From: a virus
Length of the DNA: 38,776 nucleotides
IMG/VR virus record: IMGVR_UViG_3300035183_000869
Span: 1 to 38,776 of that record
Reading direction: 5' to 3' (one strand)
The notes beneath the pieces are model-generated. The model had not been told where the DNA came from. It saw only the letters and a program-made list of their open reading frames with translations, and made no database searches. Shown here in pieces: positions 6,648-13,220 of the stretch. Position 1 is the stretch's first letter; every line of letters begins with the position of its first letter. The translations under genes and the position numbers were made by a program.

Positions 6648-6822
6648 CGAGCGGGAGCCGTCCGAGGAGCTGCGGGACGTACAGCTCCCAGGTGCCGGGC
6701 TCGTACGTGCGCGCCTCGCCGCCCGGCAGCCGCACCTCCAGGCTGCCATCCTCGTGCTCCTGGTAGGAGAGCACGGGCTCGCCGCCCCACTCCTCGTCGG
6801 AGGAGAAGACGACGCGCGGCAT
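6577..6822 (-). CDS. Hypothetical protein, 81 aa
   Basis: Last gene of the long early leftward operon. The ATG at 6822 shares a base with the upstream stop (TGATG). The body is acidic and beta-rich (EWGGEPVLSYQEHEDGSLEVRLPGG), and the tail (RPATDASAPHSGA) looks disordered. That tail is encoded on the strand opposite the recombinase C-terminus, so the two operons collide inside coding sequence. No family is recognised. Confidence 0.65.
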   Translation of the reverse strand: MPRVVFSSDEEWGGEPVLSYQEHEDGSLEVRLPGGEARTYEPGTWELYVPQLLGRLPLVRLRPDGAASRPATDASAPHSGA

Positions 6823-7055
6823 CAGTCGCCACCTCCGATCCCGAGCCGGTGGCAGAGGCCCGCCCAGACGAAGGCATCCGCGACGCTCACGGCCCACAGC
6901 CCATACCTCGGCACCGTCAGGTAAACCCACTCGCCCGCCACCGTCGCTCCGCTCTTCTCGTAGAGCCGGAGGAACTCTTCGGACGACAACCCGTAGCGCT
7001 GCTCGAAGCGGAGCAGCCGCTCGTGCAGGTCTTGCTCGCTGTAGAACGGCTTCAT
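6822..7055 (-). CDS. Hypothetical protein, 77 aa
   Basis: The ATG at 7055 overlaps the upstream stop by 4 bp. The N-terminal half is a charged helical segment (EQDLHERLLRFEQRYGLSSEEFLRLYE) and the C-terminal half is aromatic and hydrophobic. The helix pattern resembles small toxin/antitoxin partner proteins but is not diagnostic. The gene sits tightly between two other small genes of the same operon, so co-expression is certain if the operon is transcribed. Confidence 0.7.
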   Translation of the reverse strand: MKPFYSEQDLHERLLRFEQRYGLSSEEFLRLYEKSGATVAGEWVYLTVPRYGLWAVSVADAFVWAGLCHRLGIGGGD

Positions 7056-7309
7056 CGGTCGAGCTCCGCCTCGAGCACCGTGATCTCGTACACGAGCACG
7101 GTGCCGTCGCCCCGCTCCCGATGCCGCCGACCGGTGATGTGGCCCTTGAACCTGCCGGTCACGTACTCGTGGAAGGCGAACCCGCCCCGGTCGGTCGGTA
7201 GGTCGCGGGTGCCGAGGAGCGTGAAGCGCACGCCCTCGGGCTTCGGCCATCCCTCGCCCTCGAAGGCGAGCTGGCTCGGCTCCTGCGACGGCATCGGCAT
7301 GACGGTCAT
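7052..7309 (-). CDS. Hypothetical protein, 85 aa
   Basis: The ATG at 7309 is preceded by GGAGGTGG and overlaps the WhiB stop by 4 bp (ATGA). The predicted fold is beta-rich (VRFTLLGTRDLPTDRGGFAFHEYVTGRFKGHITGRR, then VLVYEITVLEAEL). Together with the 77-residue protein downstream it forms a coupled pair, which could be a two-component unit such as toxin and antitoxin. That idea rests on organisation only. Confidence 0.65.
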   Translation of the reverse strand: MTVMPMPSQEPSQLAFEGEGWPKPEGVRFTLLGTRDLPTDRGGFAFHEYVTGRFKGHITGRRHRERGDGTVLVYEITVLEAELDR

Positions 7310-7791
7310 GCGACCACCTCCTGTCCCATGAGGCCCCACATCGAGGCCTGCTCGTCCATCGACCTCAGCAGGATGTCCACCTGCTCATCCACGGGCCGGC
7401 AGGCACGGTGGTCCCGGGGCCGCGCTCTCGTGCCCGGCTCGCAGTCGTCCCGGTGCGCGGCGTCCTTGCGTTCCGAGGGTAGGGTGCCGCCCCAGATGCC
7501 CCAGGGGTCGCACGTCTCCAGCGCCTCCCGCAGGCACGCCTCCCGGACCGGGCAGACGACACAGATCGCCTTGGCTCGCCGCTCGGCCAACGTCAACCCC
7601 TTCGTCGCGCGGTCCTCGGAGCTCCGCTCGGGGTACCACCAGTCGGGGTCGACGTGCGGCAGCTGGCCGCACAGGCCACGGTCGATCCAGCGCCGGCGAC
7701 GACGGGACGCGAGCAGGGAGTAGCCGACCCAGGCGCGGGGAACGCTCGTGCCCCAGGGGAGCTTGCCCGCCACCTTCGTCACGCTGTCCAT
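7306..7791 (-). CDS. WhiB-family iron-sulfur transcription regulator
   Basis: This 161-residue protein has the four iron-sulfur ligands of the Wbl family: C41, then C77-x2-C80-x5-C86. The signature turn GIWGG is at 98-102. HVDPDWWYPE after C41 is also typical. Wbl proteins bind a [4Fe-4S] cluster and usually act on the host sigma factor; they are found in Actinomycetota and their phages, which supports the host call. Phage copies are known to alter host septation or block superinfection. The C-terminus beyond GIWGG is longer than in many family members and lacks an obvious basic DNA-contact patch. The start carries a 23-bp repeat shared with the upstream gene region at 8178-8200. Confidence 0.92.
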   Translation of the reverse strand: MDSVTKVAGKLPWGTSVPRAWVGYSLLASRRRRRWIDRGLCGQLPHVDPDWWYPERSSEDRATKGLTLAERRAKAICVVCPVREACLREALETCDPWGIWGGTLPSERKDAAHRDDCEPGTRARPRDHRACRPVDEQVDILLRSMDEQASMWGLMGQEVVA

Positions 7792-7803
7792 CTCGCCTCC
7801 TCC
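7781..7803 (-). repeat. Start-associated 23-bp repeat, copy 1 (whiB start)
   Basis: These 23 bases cover the ribosome site (GGAGGAGGCGAG) and the first four codons (M-D-S-V) of the WhiB gene. They are identical to 8178-8200. Two neighbouring genes thus share a duplicated translation-initiation region. Confidence 0.8.
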
Positions 7804-7825
7804 GATCCCGCCTCGGGCTCCGCCG

Positions 7826-8122
7826 CTACTCCTCGTAGACGCGCTCGTAGGTCGCCTCGAAGATGTCAGGCTTGACCGGGTAGAACTCTCCCTGCACGCC
7901 GCGCACGATGTAGTCGCCGGGCGAGGCCTCGAGCATGCCCTCCAACGTCTTGACCTGTAGCTTCAGGTCTGGCGCAGGGACCCGCCCATCCTTGCTCAGC
8001 AGGCTTCCAGCCGCCGGGCAGAATCGGAGCATCGCAGCGATGCTCTCCTTCGTCGAGGGGTCCCACTGCAACGCCTCGATCTCCACGGGGCGCTTGCGAT
8101 ACCGCCTCGGCTCCAGATCCAT
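7826..8122 (-). CDS. Phage protein with PGDYI...GEFYPVKPDIF motif, 98 aa
   Basis: This is a widespread small phage protein of unknown role, recognisable from YRKRPVEIEALQW near the start and PGDYIVRGVQGEFYPVKPD with IFEATYERVYEE at the end. The central region runs FCPAAGSLLSKDG. The ATG at 8122 follows AAGGAGGAG, the strongest ribosome site in the area, and gives the length usual for the family. An upstream in-frame ATG at 8188, inside the 23-bp repeat, would add 22 residues without similarity to the family. Both starts could be used. Confidence 0.75.
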   Translation of the reverse strand: MDLEPRRYRKRPVEIEALQWDPSTKESIAAMLRFCPAAGSLLSKDGRVPAPDLKLQVKTLEGMLEASPGDYIVRGVQGEFYPVKPDIFEATYERVYEE

Positions 8123-8175
8123 CTTGGCTCCTCCTTCCCTCGTCCCACTAGCGGGGTCGGTCATGGCGTTCTCGT

Positions 8176-8493
8176 CTACGCTGTCCATCTCGCCTCCTCC
8201 CACAGGTCGTGGATCGTGCAGCCGAGCACGCAGGCCCAGCGGTCGGCCTCCGCCACGCTGATGCGCCCGAGCTGATGGGCGCGCCAGAGGTAGCGCTGGC
8301 CGGTGCGGGGGCGCGTGCCGTAGCGCAGGTCGTAGAGCCGACCAGCGTCGGCCCAGGTCAGGCCGGCGCGGGCTAGGGCCGCGAACAGCGGCAGCGGCGA
8401 CAGGCGCGGCGAGTGCAGCTCGCGCCAGCATCGTCCGCAGACCTGCTGCGAGCGGCTGGTCACCCGTCCGCCGCAGGCGTCACAGGTCCGCAT
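8176..8493 (-). CDS. Zinc ribbon plus HTH-like protein, 105 aa
   Basis: The N-terminal zinc site is CDACGG at the start and CGRCW about 15 residues later. The C-terminal segment (YLWRAHQLGRISVAEADRWACVLGCTIHDLW) looks like an Xre-type helix-turn-helix. A Cys4 ribbon followed by an HTH suggests a DNA-binding regulator, although the low conservation leaves this open. The ATG at 8493 follows GAGGAGG. It overlaps the upstream gene by 34 bp and the 8188 start by 13 bp. Confidence 0.7.
   Translation of the reverse strand: MRTCDACGGRVTSRSQQVCGRCWRELHSPRLSPLPLFAALARAGLTWADAGRLYDLRYGTRPRTGQRYLWRAHQLGRISVAEADRWACVLGCTIHDLWEEARWTA
8178..8200 (-). repeat. Start-associated 23-bp repeat, copy 2
   Basis: Identical to 7781-7803. 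It contains GGAGGAGGCGAG and an ATG at 8188 encoding M-D-S-V, in frame with the 98-residue protein that has its own better start at 8122. It either gives an N-terminally extended product or is a duplicated initiation site serving a short upstream peptide. Confidence 0.75.
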
Positions 8494-9020
8494 CGAGCCT
8501 CCTCGCACACAGCCTCGTAGCGCCAGATCCACAGGGTCTTCCGACCGTAGACCGCGTCGCTTTGCATGCGCTTGCGCGACCACGTACCGCCGCCGGTCGA
8601 GCCCGCGTCCTCGCGGATCTTCGTCCACCCGTCGAACCGGTAGATGTCCCCACGGTGCATGGCGTTGTGGGAATAGGAGACGGCGGCCTTGACCGGCCAG
8701 CAGGCCCAACGCGGGGCACACACCTCGCGCCACAGCCTCAGCATCACCCTCGTGGCCCAGGGCTCGCACGCAGCGAGCCTCGTGAGCTCCACCACCTCGT
8801 CCCGCCGGTAGCCGGCCACCGGGCCGTTGACGATGCTGCCGGATGTCGCCACCGCCACAGGTCGGCCGTCCACGGTGAGGACGTACGCCTCCTGCCGGAA
8901 CGGACGATGCACGGGACCGAGGCGGTGACCCCACCGGACCAGCAGCTCGTTCGCCTCGGCGATACTGATCGGGTACAGGCCAGCCATCGCCACGTCCACC
9001 AGCGGCTCCTGAGCAGTCAC
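8460..9020 (-). CDS. GNAT-fold protein, Mom/XF1762-like
   Basis: This 186-residue protein has features of acyltransferase-fold phage proteins related to Mu Mom and the XF1762 family: PISIAEANELLVRW with GHRLGP near the start, VDGRPVAVATSG, then EVVELTRLA followed by a helix (ATRVMLRLWREV). Near the end are VSYSHNAMHRGDIYRFDGWTKI and an aromatic/basic tail (KTLWIWRYEAV). In Mu, Mom modifies adenines in phage DNA and protects it from restriction. Whether this copy modifies DNA is inference. It is expressed with replication and recombination genes. The ATG at 9020 overlaps the resolvase stop by 4 bp. Confidence 0.6.
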   Translation of the reverse strand: MTAQEPLVDVAMAGLYPISIAEANELLVRWGHRLGPVHRPFRQEAYVLTVDGRPVAVATSGSIVNGPVAGYRRDEVVELTRLAACEPWATRVMLRLWREVCAPRWACWPVKAAVSYSHNAMHRGDIYRFDGWTKIREDAGSTGGGTWSRKRMQSDAVYGRKTLWIWRYEAVCEEARCGPVTPAADG

Positions 9021-9469
9021 GCCAAGCTCCTCGCGAGCTCGAAGAACTCCTCAGGGGGCAGCTCCAGCCAGCCGAAGACGTAGGGCACGCGCCCCATGTG
9101 CGTTCGCTCCAGCAGGTCGGGCTGGACCCACACCCGCCAGGGCCGGCGGTTCGAGCGCACCCAGAGGCAGCGGTAGCGCCTCGACCCGACGATCGGGACC
9201 GACGGCATCCGCCGCAGCGTGGCCCGCACGAACGCCTCGCCCTCGATGCCGTGGCGGCCGACCACGGCAGCGCGCTCGTCGCACTTGACCTCGACGATCC
9301 ACGGCTCGACGTTCGCCAGGTCGCCCGGCCACGGCGAGGCGTCGCGGGGACCGTATGGCCGCAGCGAGCCCGAGCCGGGGGAGCGGCAGGCACGGGGCCA
9401 GCCGTTGGCTCGCCAGAGGGCGACGACCTCGCGCTCGGCGCGGGAGCCCTTGCGGTGGGGCGAGGTCAC
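9017..9469 (-). CDS. Hjc-like Holliday-junction resolvase / PD-(D/E)XK nuclease
   Basis: This 150-residue protein begins KGSRAEREVVALWRANGW, the N-terminal acidic helix typical of Hjc-type resolvases. PGD follows at 48-50 and VEVK at 59-62, giving D50, E60 and K62 as the PD-(D/E)XK catalytic triad. It would cleave four-way junctions formed during ERF-mediated recombination or replication. The C-terminal part (RRYRCLWVRSNRRPWRVWVQPDLL) looks like beta strands completing the fold. It lies in the recombination/replication block with 4-bp overlaps on both sides. Confidence 0.75.
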   Translation of the reverse strand: MTSPHRKGSRAEREVVALWRANGWPRACRSPGSGSLRPYGPRDASPWPGDLANVEPWIVEVKCDERAAVVGRHGIEGEAFVRATLRRMPSVPIVGSRRYRCLWVRSNRRPWRVWVQPDLLERTHMGRVPYVFGWLELPPEEFFELARSLA

Positions 9470-9957
9470 GACCGCCTCCCCTCAAGCCAGCGTTGCCACC
9501 AGAGGCGCTCGGTCGTCGGCCCGTAGTCGTCCACCCAGCCGAGGCTGGTCCGCACCTCCGCCTCGTCGGCCTGGAGCACCCCGACCGAGGCCTGGCGCTG
9601 GAGCTCGGCGCAGACGAGCCCGACCTCCCGGTCGGACAGATCCGGCCAGGCCTCGAGCACGAGCGCCGGAGCCTGCCTGCGCCACCAGCCCTCCGGCTCG
9701 CCGGCCCCGAGCTGCGCCCGCTGGGGCACGTGCTGCGCGTGCAGGCTCGTCGCCATGACGTCGCGGGTCTCCTCGAGCAGGTCCGCCGGTGCAGGCCGGC
9801 GCTTGGCCCGGCGCGTGAGCGTGCGCGCGGCCTCGGTCGCGCAGCGCTCACACAGGCGCTCGTCCCGAACGGCCTCGACGTAGATCTCGGCGCGCTCGGG
9901 GGTGACGGCGGCGAAGGCACCGAGCATGCGGGTGACGGCGCGGACGAGGTCGGTCAC
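9466..9957 (-). CDS. Possible helicase-loader-like protein, 163 aa
   Basis: The first 65 residues (LGAFAAVTPERAEIYVEAVRD and on to RAKRRPAPADLLEETRDV) have the helical layout of phage loader/inhibitor proteins in the G39P/P-type group: a short helix, then an A-x-A-helix region, then a P-x-x-ADL turn. CERCATEA could be a metal site. The remainder is Trp-rich and unassigned. Its position directly after the initiator in the operon fits a loader. No helicase gene is seen, so a host helicase would be recruited. The function is inferred from position and pattern only. Confidence 0.5.
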   Translation of the reverse strand: MTDLVRAVTRMLGAFAAVTPERAEIYVEAVRDERLCERCATEAARTLTRRAKRRPAPADLLEETRDVMATSLHAQHVPQRAQLGAGEPEGWWRRQAPALVLEAWPDLSDREVGLVCAELQRQASVGVLQADEAEVRTSLGWVDDYGPTTERLWWQRWLEGRRS

Positions 9958-10715
9958 CGGCTCCCCCTCGCCTCGAGCCGGCGCTCGACCTCGGCCGCCA
10001 CCTCGTCGAACTCGCTCCGCCGAGCCACGAGGCCGCGAGCAGCGGCGCGGAGCCTCGGTAGGTGCTTGGCCACCGCGTGCGCCGTGCAGGTCGCGTCGCC
10101 CATCACGCGCGGCCAGGCGGCGATGGCCGCGCGGAGCTCGTCCCGGCTGATTCCGGTGGCCCGGATCTCGGCCGCTGCGGCGTTGAGAGCGTCGGCGGCC
10201 TTCCTCGTCAGCCGAGAGCGGGCCTCCGCCGAGTAGGCCTCGCCCGTCTCGAGGGCGAACAGCGTCTCGTAGATCGGGTCGTTCCTCGGCGAGCCGTTGC
10301 GGGCGCGACGTCGCTTCGCGCCAGAGAGAGAGATAACGCTAGTTATCTCTCTCTCTGGTAGTTCTATATGGCTCTCGTTCTCTGCCGCACCGGTGCGGCT
10401 ACCCCCCGCCGCAGCCGTGCGGCTACCTGGCCGCAGGATGTAGTCGTTCGTCGTCAGCTCCTTCGACCCCTCGGCGGCGGGCCGGTGGCGCACCTCGAGG
10501 ATCCCGACCTGGCAGAGCTCGGCCAGGGCCCGGTCCACCGAGTCCAGCGAGCAGCCCAGCCTCTCGGCCAGCGTTCGCCGGCTCGGATGGGCGTGCCCCT
10601 GCTTGCCGGCGTACCGGGCGAGGATGCCGTACAGCCTCACCGCCCGGTCGCTGACCGGCGCGTCGAGGAGCCACTCGGGGATCTGGGCGAACGGTAGGGT
10701 GTTGATGACGCTCAT
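9954..10715 (-). CDS. Replication initiator-like winged-helix protein
   Basis: This 253-residue protein has an N-terminal winged helix (SDRAVRLYGILARYAG then HPSRRTLAERLGCSLDSVDRALAEL, about residues 22-68), as in phage replication initiators and replisome organisers. A linker follows with a repeated GSRTAAAG/GSRTGAAE, and then a C-terminal helical domain. The linker DNA contains two 11-bp direct repeats (10393-10403 and 10417-10427) and a 38-bp perfect inverted repeat (10321-10358). This is the classic place for an origin inside the initiator gene, as in lambda O. The ATG overlaps the upstream stop by 4 bp. Confidence 0.7.
   Translation of the reverse strand: MSVINTLPFAQIPEWLLDAPVSDRAVRLYGILARYAGKQGHAHPSRRTLAERLGCSLDSVDRALAELCQVGILEVRHRPAAEGSKELTTNDYILRPGSRTAAAGGSRTGAAENESHIELPEREITSVISLSGAKRRRARNGSPRNDPIYETLFALETGEAYSAEARSRLTRKAADALNAAAAEIRATGISRDELRAAIAAWPRVMGDATCTAHAVAKHLPRLRAAARGLVARRSEFDEVAAEVERRLEARGSR
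10321..10358. repeat. 38-bp perfect inverted repeat, candidate replication origin
   Basis: The 17-bp arms CCAGAGAGAGAGATAAC (10321-10337) and GTTATCTCTCTCTCTGG (10342-10358) are perfect complements around GCTA. It is much more AT-rich than the surrounding gene and lies in the linker coding region of the initiator. About 35-70 bases away are two 11-bp direct repeats GTGCGGCTACC with 24-base spacing. Confidence 0.7.
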
Positions 10716-11011
10716 GACCGCCTCTCGCGTTCTGAGAGCGCCCGAACCCCCTTCCCGCGCCCATCACCCTGCCCCACTCGCGAACGGGGCTCTCCGTGGC
10801 TCTGAGAGCCCGGAATGGGCCTTCCTGCGGGATCACAAGCCTGTGATTCCGGGACGTGGATGCCGGGCACGGGCCGGCGCCTGGAGGAAGCCACGCGCCA
10901 GACGAGGACCGCCGGCACCCGGCAGCGCCAGCACTCGACGAGATCGCCGCGCTCGGTCGCCTCGGGAACCGAGACGATGTGCCCGCAGACGAGGTGGGCG
11001 TAGGCGTTCAC
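10712..11011 (-). CDS. Zinc-binding hypothetical protein, 99 aa
   Basis: The GTG at 11011 overlaps the upstream stop (GTGA) and follows AGGAGGGGGAA. The N-terminal 40 residues hold a CGH motif and a C-x2-C pair (LVCGHIVSVPE, then ECWRCR), consistent with one zinc site. The C-terminal 60 residues are Pro/Gly/Arg-rich and probably disordered (PIPGSQSHGEPRSRVGQG). It lies just upstream of the initiator, so a role in replication or DNA binding is possible but not shown. Confidence 0.65.
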   Translation of the reverse strand: MNAYAHLVCGHIVSVPEATERGDLVECWRCRVPAVLVWRVASSRRRPVPGIHVPESQACDPAGRPIPGSQSHGEPRSRVGQGDGRGKGVRALSERERRS

Positions 11012-11175
11012 TTCCCCCTCCTGATCCCGGGCCGCCCGTGCGTCTCGCACTCCAGCCACAGGTGGCCGGGCTCCTCGCGCAGCACGAGCGGTCGGCCGCA
11101 GCGCTCGCAGCGGCCATAGGGTGAGCCGGGCCGGGGCCGCGAGGCCTCCCCCTTGCCCCTCCCGGTCCGGCTCAC
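11008..11175 (-). CDS. Small zinc-ribbon protein, 55 aa
   Basis: The GTG at 11175 overlaps the ERF stop (GTGA). The basic N-terminus (VSRTGRGKGEASRPRPG) is followed by CERCGRPL and CETHG about 22 residues later, a compact C-x2-C...C-x2-H zinc ribbon. The tail is short and basic. It follows the ERF gene, which itself ends in a zinc ribbon. A small DNA-binding accessory protein is plausible. Confidence 0.6.
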   Translation of the reverse strand: MSRTGRGKGEASRPRPGSPYGRCERCGRPLVLREEPGHLWLECETHGRPGIRRGK

Positions 11176-11807
11176 AGCTCCGGCCTCCACTCCTGGCTGC
11201 AGTTGCGGCACTTGCGCTCACCGTCGGCGAGCCTGAGGATCCGGTCTGAGCCGCAGCTCGGGCAGCGCTCGGTGCCCGACTCGGCGGCGGGATGCGGTCG
11301 GGTGGCCGCCGAGCCGGGTGCCGAGCTGCGGGACGGGCGGCGGCGAGGAGGGTCGGCAGTGGAGACCGCCTGCCCGTCGTCGTCGTCCTCAGCGGCGATG
11401 CCGAGGACGGCCGTCAGGGCGTAGCGCCGGGCGTAGGTGATCGCCGACCCAGAGGCCTGCGCGTTCTGCCCCGCAGGCATGGCGAGCGGACCGTAGGCCT
11501 CCCAGTGCCCGCTCTTGTGTAGCAACAACGTCGTGACCTGGATGTAGCCGTCGCGGGTGGAGACCTCCTGCGAGATGGCCAGGCCGTGGCGAGCGAGCAC
11601 GGGCCGAACCGCCTCGAGGATGGAGGGCAGGTCGGCGTACTGGTACGAATACGAGCCCGTGGCCGCGGTTTTGTTCTTGGGCACGGCTGGCATCTCCGCG
11701 AGGGCCGCCACGACCGCAGCGGCCCACTCGGCCCGGCGCTCGTCATCCTTGGGATCGTGCTCCGCTGACGCCGTCGGTAGGAGCGTCAGGGTCGTGCTGC
11801 CGTCCAT
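11172..11807 (-). CDS. erf: ERF-family single-strand annealing protein
   Basis: This is a recombinase that pairs complementary single strands during phage recombination or genome circularisation. The ERF signature is clear: SYQYADLPSILEAVRPVLARHG, then VTTLLLHKSGHWE and PAGQNAQASGSAITYARRYAL, then AVLGIAAEDDDDG. A proline-rich linker leads to a C-terminal zinc ribbon (CPSCGSDRIL...CRNCSQEW). The start is ATG 11807, eight bases from AGGAGG; a GTG directly before it (11810) is equally possible. The stop codon of the upstream 45-residue gene overlaps it. The zinc ribbon fused to ERF is less common than the bare domain. Confidence 0.92.
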   Translation of the reverse strand: MDGSTTLTLLPTASAEHDPKDDERRAEWAAAVVAALAEMPAVPKNKTAATGSYSYQYADLPSILEAVRPVLARHGLAISQEVSTRDGYIQVTTLLLHKSGHWEAYGPLAMPAGQNAQASGSAITYARRYALTAVLGIAAEDDDDGQAVSTADPPRRRPSRSSAPGSAATRPHPAAESGTERCPSCGSDRILRLADGERKCRNCSQEWRPEL

Positions 11808-11944
11808 CACGCTTGCCTCCTGTTGTCCTCGAGCAGGGCCTCGACCCGGTCTTCGAGCTCGTCGAGGAACCGCTCGACGAGCTCGAGCGCACCCCGCAGG
11901 TTGAGCAGGACGGTGGTGATGTCGTATCCGCCTTCAGCGTTCAT
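11807..11944 (-). CDS. Small acidic helical protein, 45 aa
   Basis: ATG at 11944, overlapping the upstream stop by 4 bp. The 45 residues form an almost continuous acidic amphipathic helix (LRGALELVERFLDELEDRVE, with leucine-type heptads), preceded by a short GGYDITT segment. It probably forms a coiled coil or binds a partner. Its stop overlaps the ERF start (TGATG), so the two are translationally coupled and it may act with ERF. No family is recognised. Confidence 0.65.
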   Translation of the reverse strand: MNAEGGYDITTVLLNLRGALELVERFLDELEDRVEALLEDNRRQA

Positions 11945-12297
11945 GGCTGTTCCTCGTCGAACGGGAAGTCATCGCGGTCCGCAGCCTCGGCGCAGCCAGC
12001 GCAGTCGCCCCAGCGCTCCGAGGGATGCCACGGGCATGGGTCATCCATGGCCGGCTCGGGGCGGCCCATGATCCTGCTCGCGATGGTTGCCCCACCGGTC
12101 CGGGCCTCCTGGGCGAGAGGTCCGGATTTGTACGCGGGGCAGCGCCGGTGATGGTCGCTCGGATGCCTGCCGCACTGGCCGCACCGAGCACGCGGGCACG
12201 AGAGAGCGTGGCCGTGAAGCCTGACCCGGTAACCGCAGTCTCGGCAGACACCGGGGCTATCCCATCGCAGACCGCCGCGCAGAGGGACGGAGCTCAT
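11941..12297 (-). CDS. Multi-zinc-finger protein, 118 aa
   Basis: There are ten cysteines and several histidines in 118 residues. CRDCG, then C-x4-C-x2-C (SCPRARCGQC) with HPSDHHRRC make one cluster. CPWHPSERWGDCAGC near the end makes another. This indicates two or three zinc sites of the RING/ribbon type. The tail is acidic (DRDDFPFDEEQP). Start ATG 12297 overlaps the upstream 25-residue gene by 4 bp; there is no separate ribosome site, so translation likely depends on coupling. Function is unknown. Confidence 0.65.
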   Translation of the reverse strand: MSSVPLRGGLRWDSPGVCRDCGYRVRLHGHALSCPRARCGQCGRHPSDHHRRCPAYKSGPLAQEARTGGATIASRIMGRPEPAMDDPCPWHPSERWGDCAGCAEAADRDDFPFDEEQP

Positions 12298-12371
12298 TTG
12301 AGGCACTCCGTGAGCATGACCCCGATCAGGAACATGACCGCGCCAAAGAGAAACCACAACAACTCGCTCAT
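12294..12371 (-). CDS. 25-residue membrane peptide
   Basis: The entire product is one hydrophobic helix (LLWFLFGAVMFLIGVML, residues 4-20) with a short MSE start and TECLK end. It overlaps both neighbours by 4 bp (ATGA), so it is part of a coupled chain rather than a stray frame. A second 25-residue membrane peptide with the same design lies at 13663-13740. Phage peptides of this kind can disturb or guard the membrane; the role here is unknown. Confidence 0.55.
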   Translation of the reverse strand: MSELLWFLFGAVMFLIGVMLTECLK

Positions 12372-12685
12372 CGGCCCAGGTAGTCCTCCTCGTGCTCCTC
12401 GTCCAGGTGGCGCACGAAGTCCCGGTGCGTCCGGCAGGCCGGCAGGTGGACGGTCGCGCACCGGGCGCAGAGCGCACGCCGACAGATGCACCAGATGTCC
12501 ACCGCTGCGCCGCAACGGATGCAGGTGGGCGAGCCGGGCCGGGGGGAGCCTTCCCCACCTCGAGCCCCAGCCCGGCTCACGTCCTCGCCGTCCCGCTCGC
12601 CGAGGCGCGCTGCTCGACCGAAGCCCAGGCTGACGAGCGTCGCCACGACGACCCAGAGCAGCGCGCAGGCCAGGAACAGCAGCAT
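12368..12685 (-). CDS. Membrane-anchored zinc-finger protein, 105 aa
   Basis: An N-terminal transmembrane helix (LLFLACALLWVVVATLVSLG, residues 2-21) is followed by a charged linker. A cytosolic Cys-rich domain comes next: CIRCG, CICRRALCARC and CRTHRDFVRH, a B-box or ribbon-like pattern with enough ligands for two zinc ions. The end is acidic. The start shares a base with the upstream stop (TGATG); a GTG one codon earlier is possible. Membrane-tethered zinc fingers are unusual for a phage early gene; one could bind a host factor at the membrane. Confidence 0.65.
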   Translation of the reverse strand: MLLFLACALLWVVVATLVSLGFGRAARLGERDGEDVSRAGARGGEGSPRPGSPTCIRCGAAVDIWCICRRALCARCATVHLPACRTHRDFVRHLDEEHEEDYLGR

Positions 12686-12966
12686 CACCCCACCTCCGAG
12701 CGCGTACCGGGGCGCGTGGCGGTACGCGGTCCCGGGCCCGAGGTCTCCGCCCCCACAGCCGCCCCGGTCGCGATCTCGTCCCTGGCTCGGCGGATGAGCT
12801 CGGCCACGTTGGGCAGGTGGTCGTGGACCAGCTGCCACAGGTAGCGGTCGGCCCACCGCCGGAGCGTCTGGTCGTCCGTCGAGTAGAACCGCCGCCCGTC
12901 CTTGATCGCATCCTCGATGTCGTGGATGCGGCTCAGGGCGTCCGTCAGCAGGTCCGTGGCGCTCAC
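12685..12966 (-). CDS. Hypothetical protein, 93 aa
   Basis: GTG at 12966, 4-bp overlap with the upstream stop, preceded by GGAGGAACG. The first 65 residues are helical (SATDLLTDALSRIHDIEDAI, then ADRYLWQLVHDHLPNVAELIRRARDE). The last 25 are Pro/Thr/Gly-rich and likely disordered. There is no metal motif or membrane segment, and no family is recognised. Confidence 0.65.
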   Translation of the reverse strand: MSATDLLTDALSRIHDIEDAIKDGRRFYSTDDQTLRRWADRYLWQLVHDHLPNVAELIRRARDEIATGAAVGAETSGPGPRTATRPGTRSEVG

Positions 12967-13220
12967 CGTTCCTCCTGCGGGGTCAGGCTCGCCAGCGCCT
13001 CGAGCGCGAGCCACTGGTCGAGCGCGATGGCCGGATGGGTTCCTTCCGCGAGCGCGACCTCCAGCACCGAGATCACGCCGTCGAGCGCGCGCGTTGCGGC
13101 GTGCAGGGTCTCCGTGTGGGGGTGCCAGCCCTCGGCGGTGGCCTGCACCATCACGCGCCGGAGCAGGGCGGTCTCGAGCTTGGCGTGCCAGAGGGCGGTG
13201 CCGATCTGCTCGGGGGTCAT
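12963..13220 (-). CDS. Hypothetical helical protein, 85 aa
   Basis: ATG at 13220, overlapping the upstream stop by 4 bp. The product is nearly all alpha-helical with Ala/Leu-rich segments (LWHAKLETALLRRVMVQATAE, HAATRALDGVISVLEVALAEG, LDQWLALEALASL). No cysteines. Function is unknown; the tight coupling to its neighbours supports that it is a real gene. Confidence 0.65.
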   Translation of the reverse strand: MTPEQIGTALWHAKLETALLRRVMVQATAEGWHPHTETLHAATRALDGVISVLEVALAEGTHPAIALDQWLALEALASLTPQEER

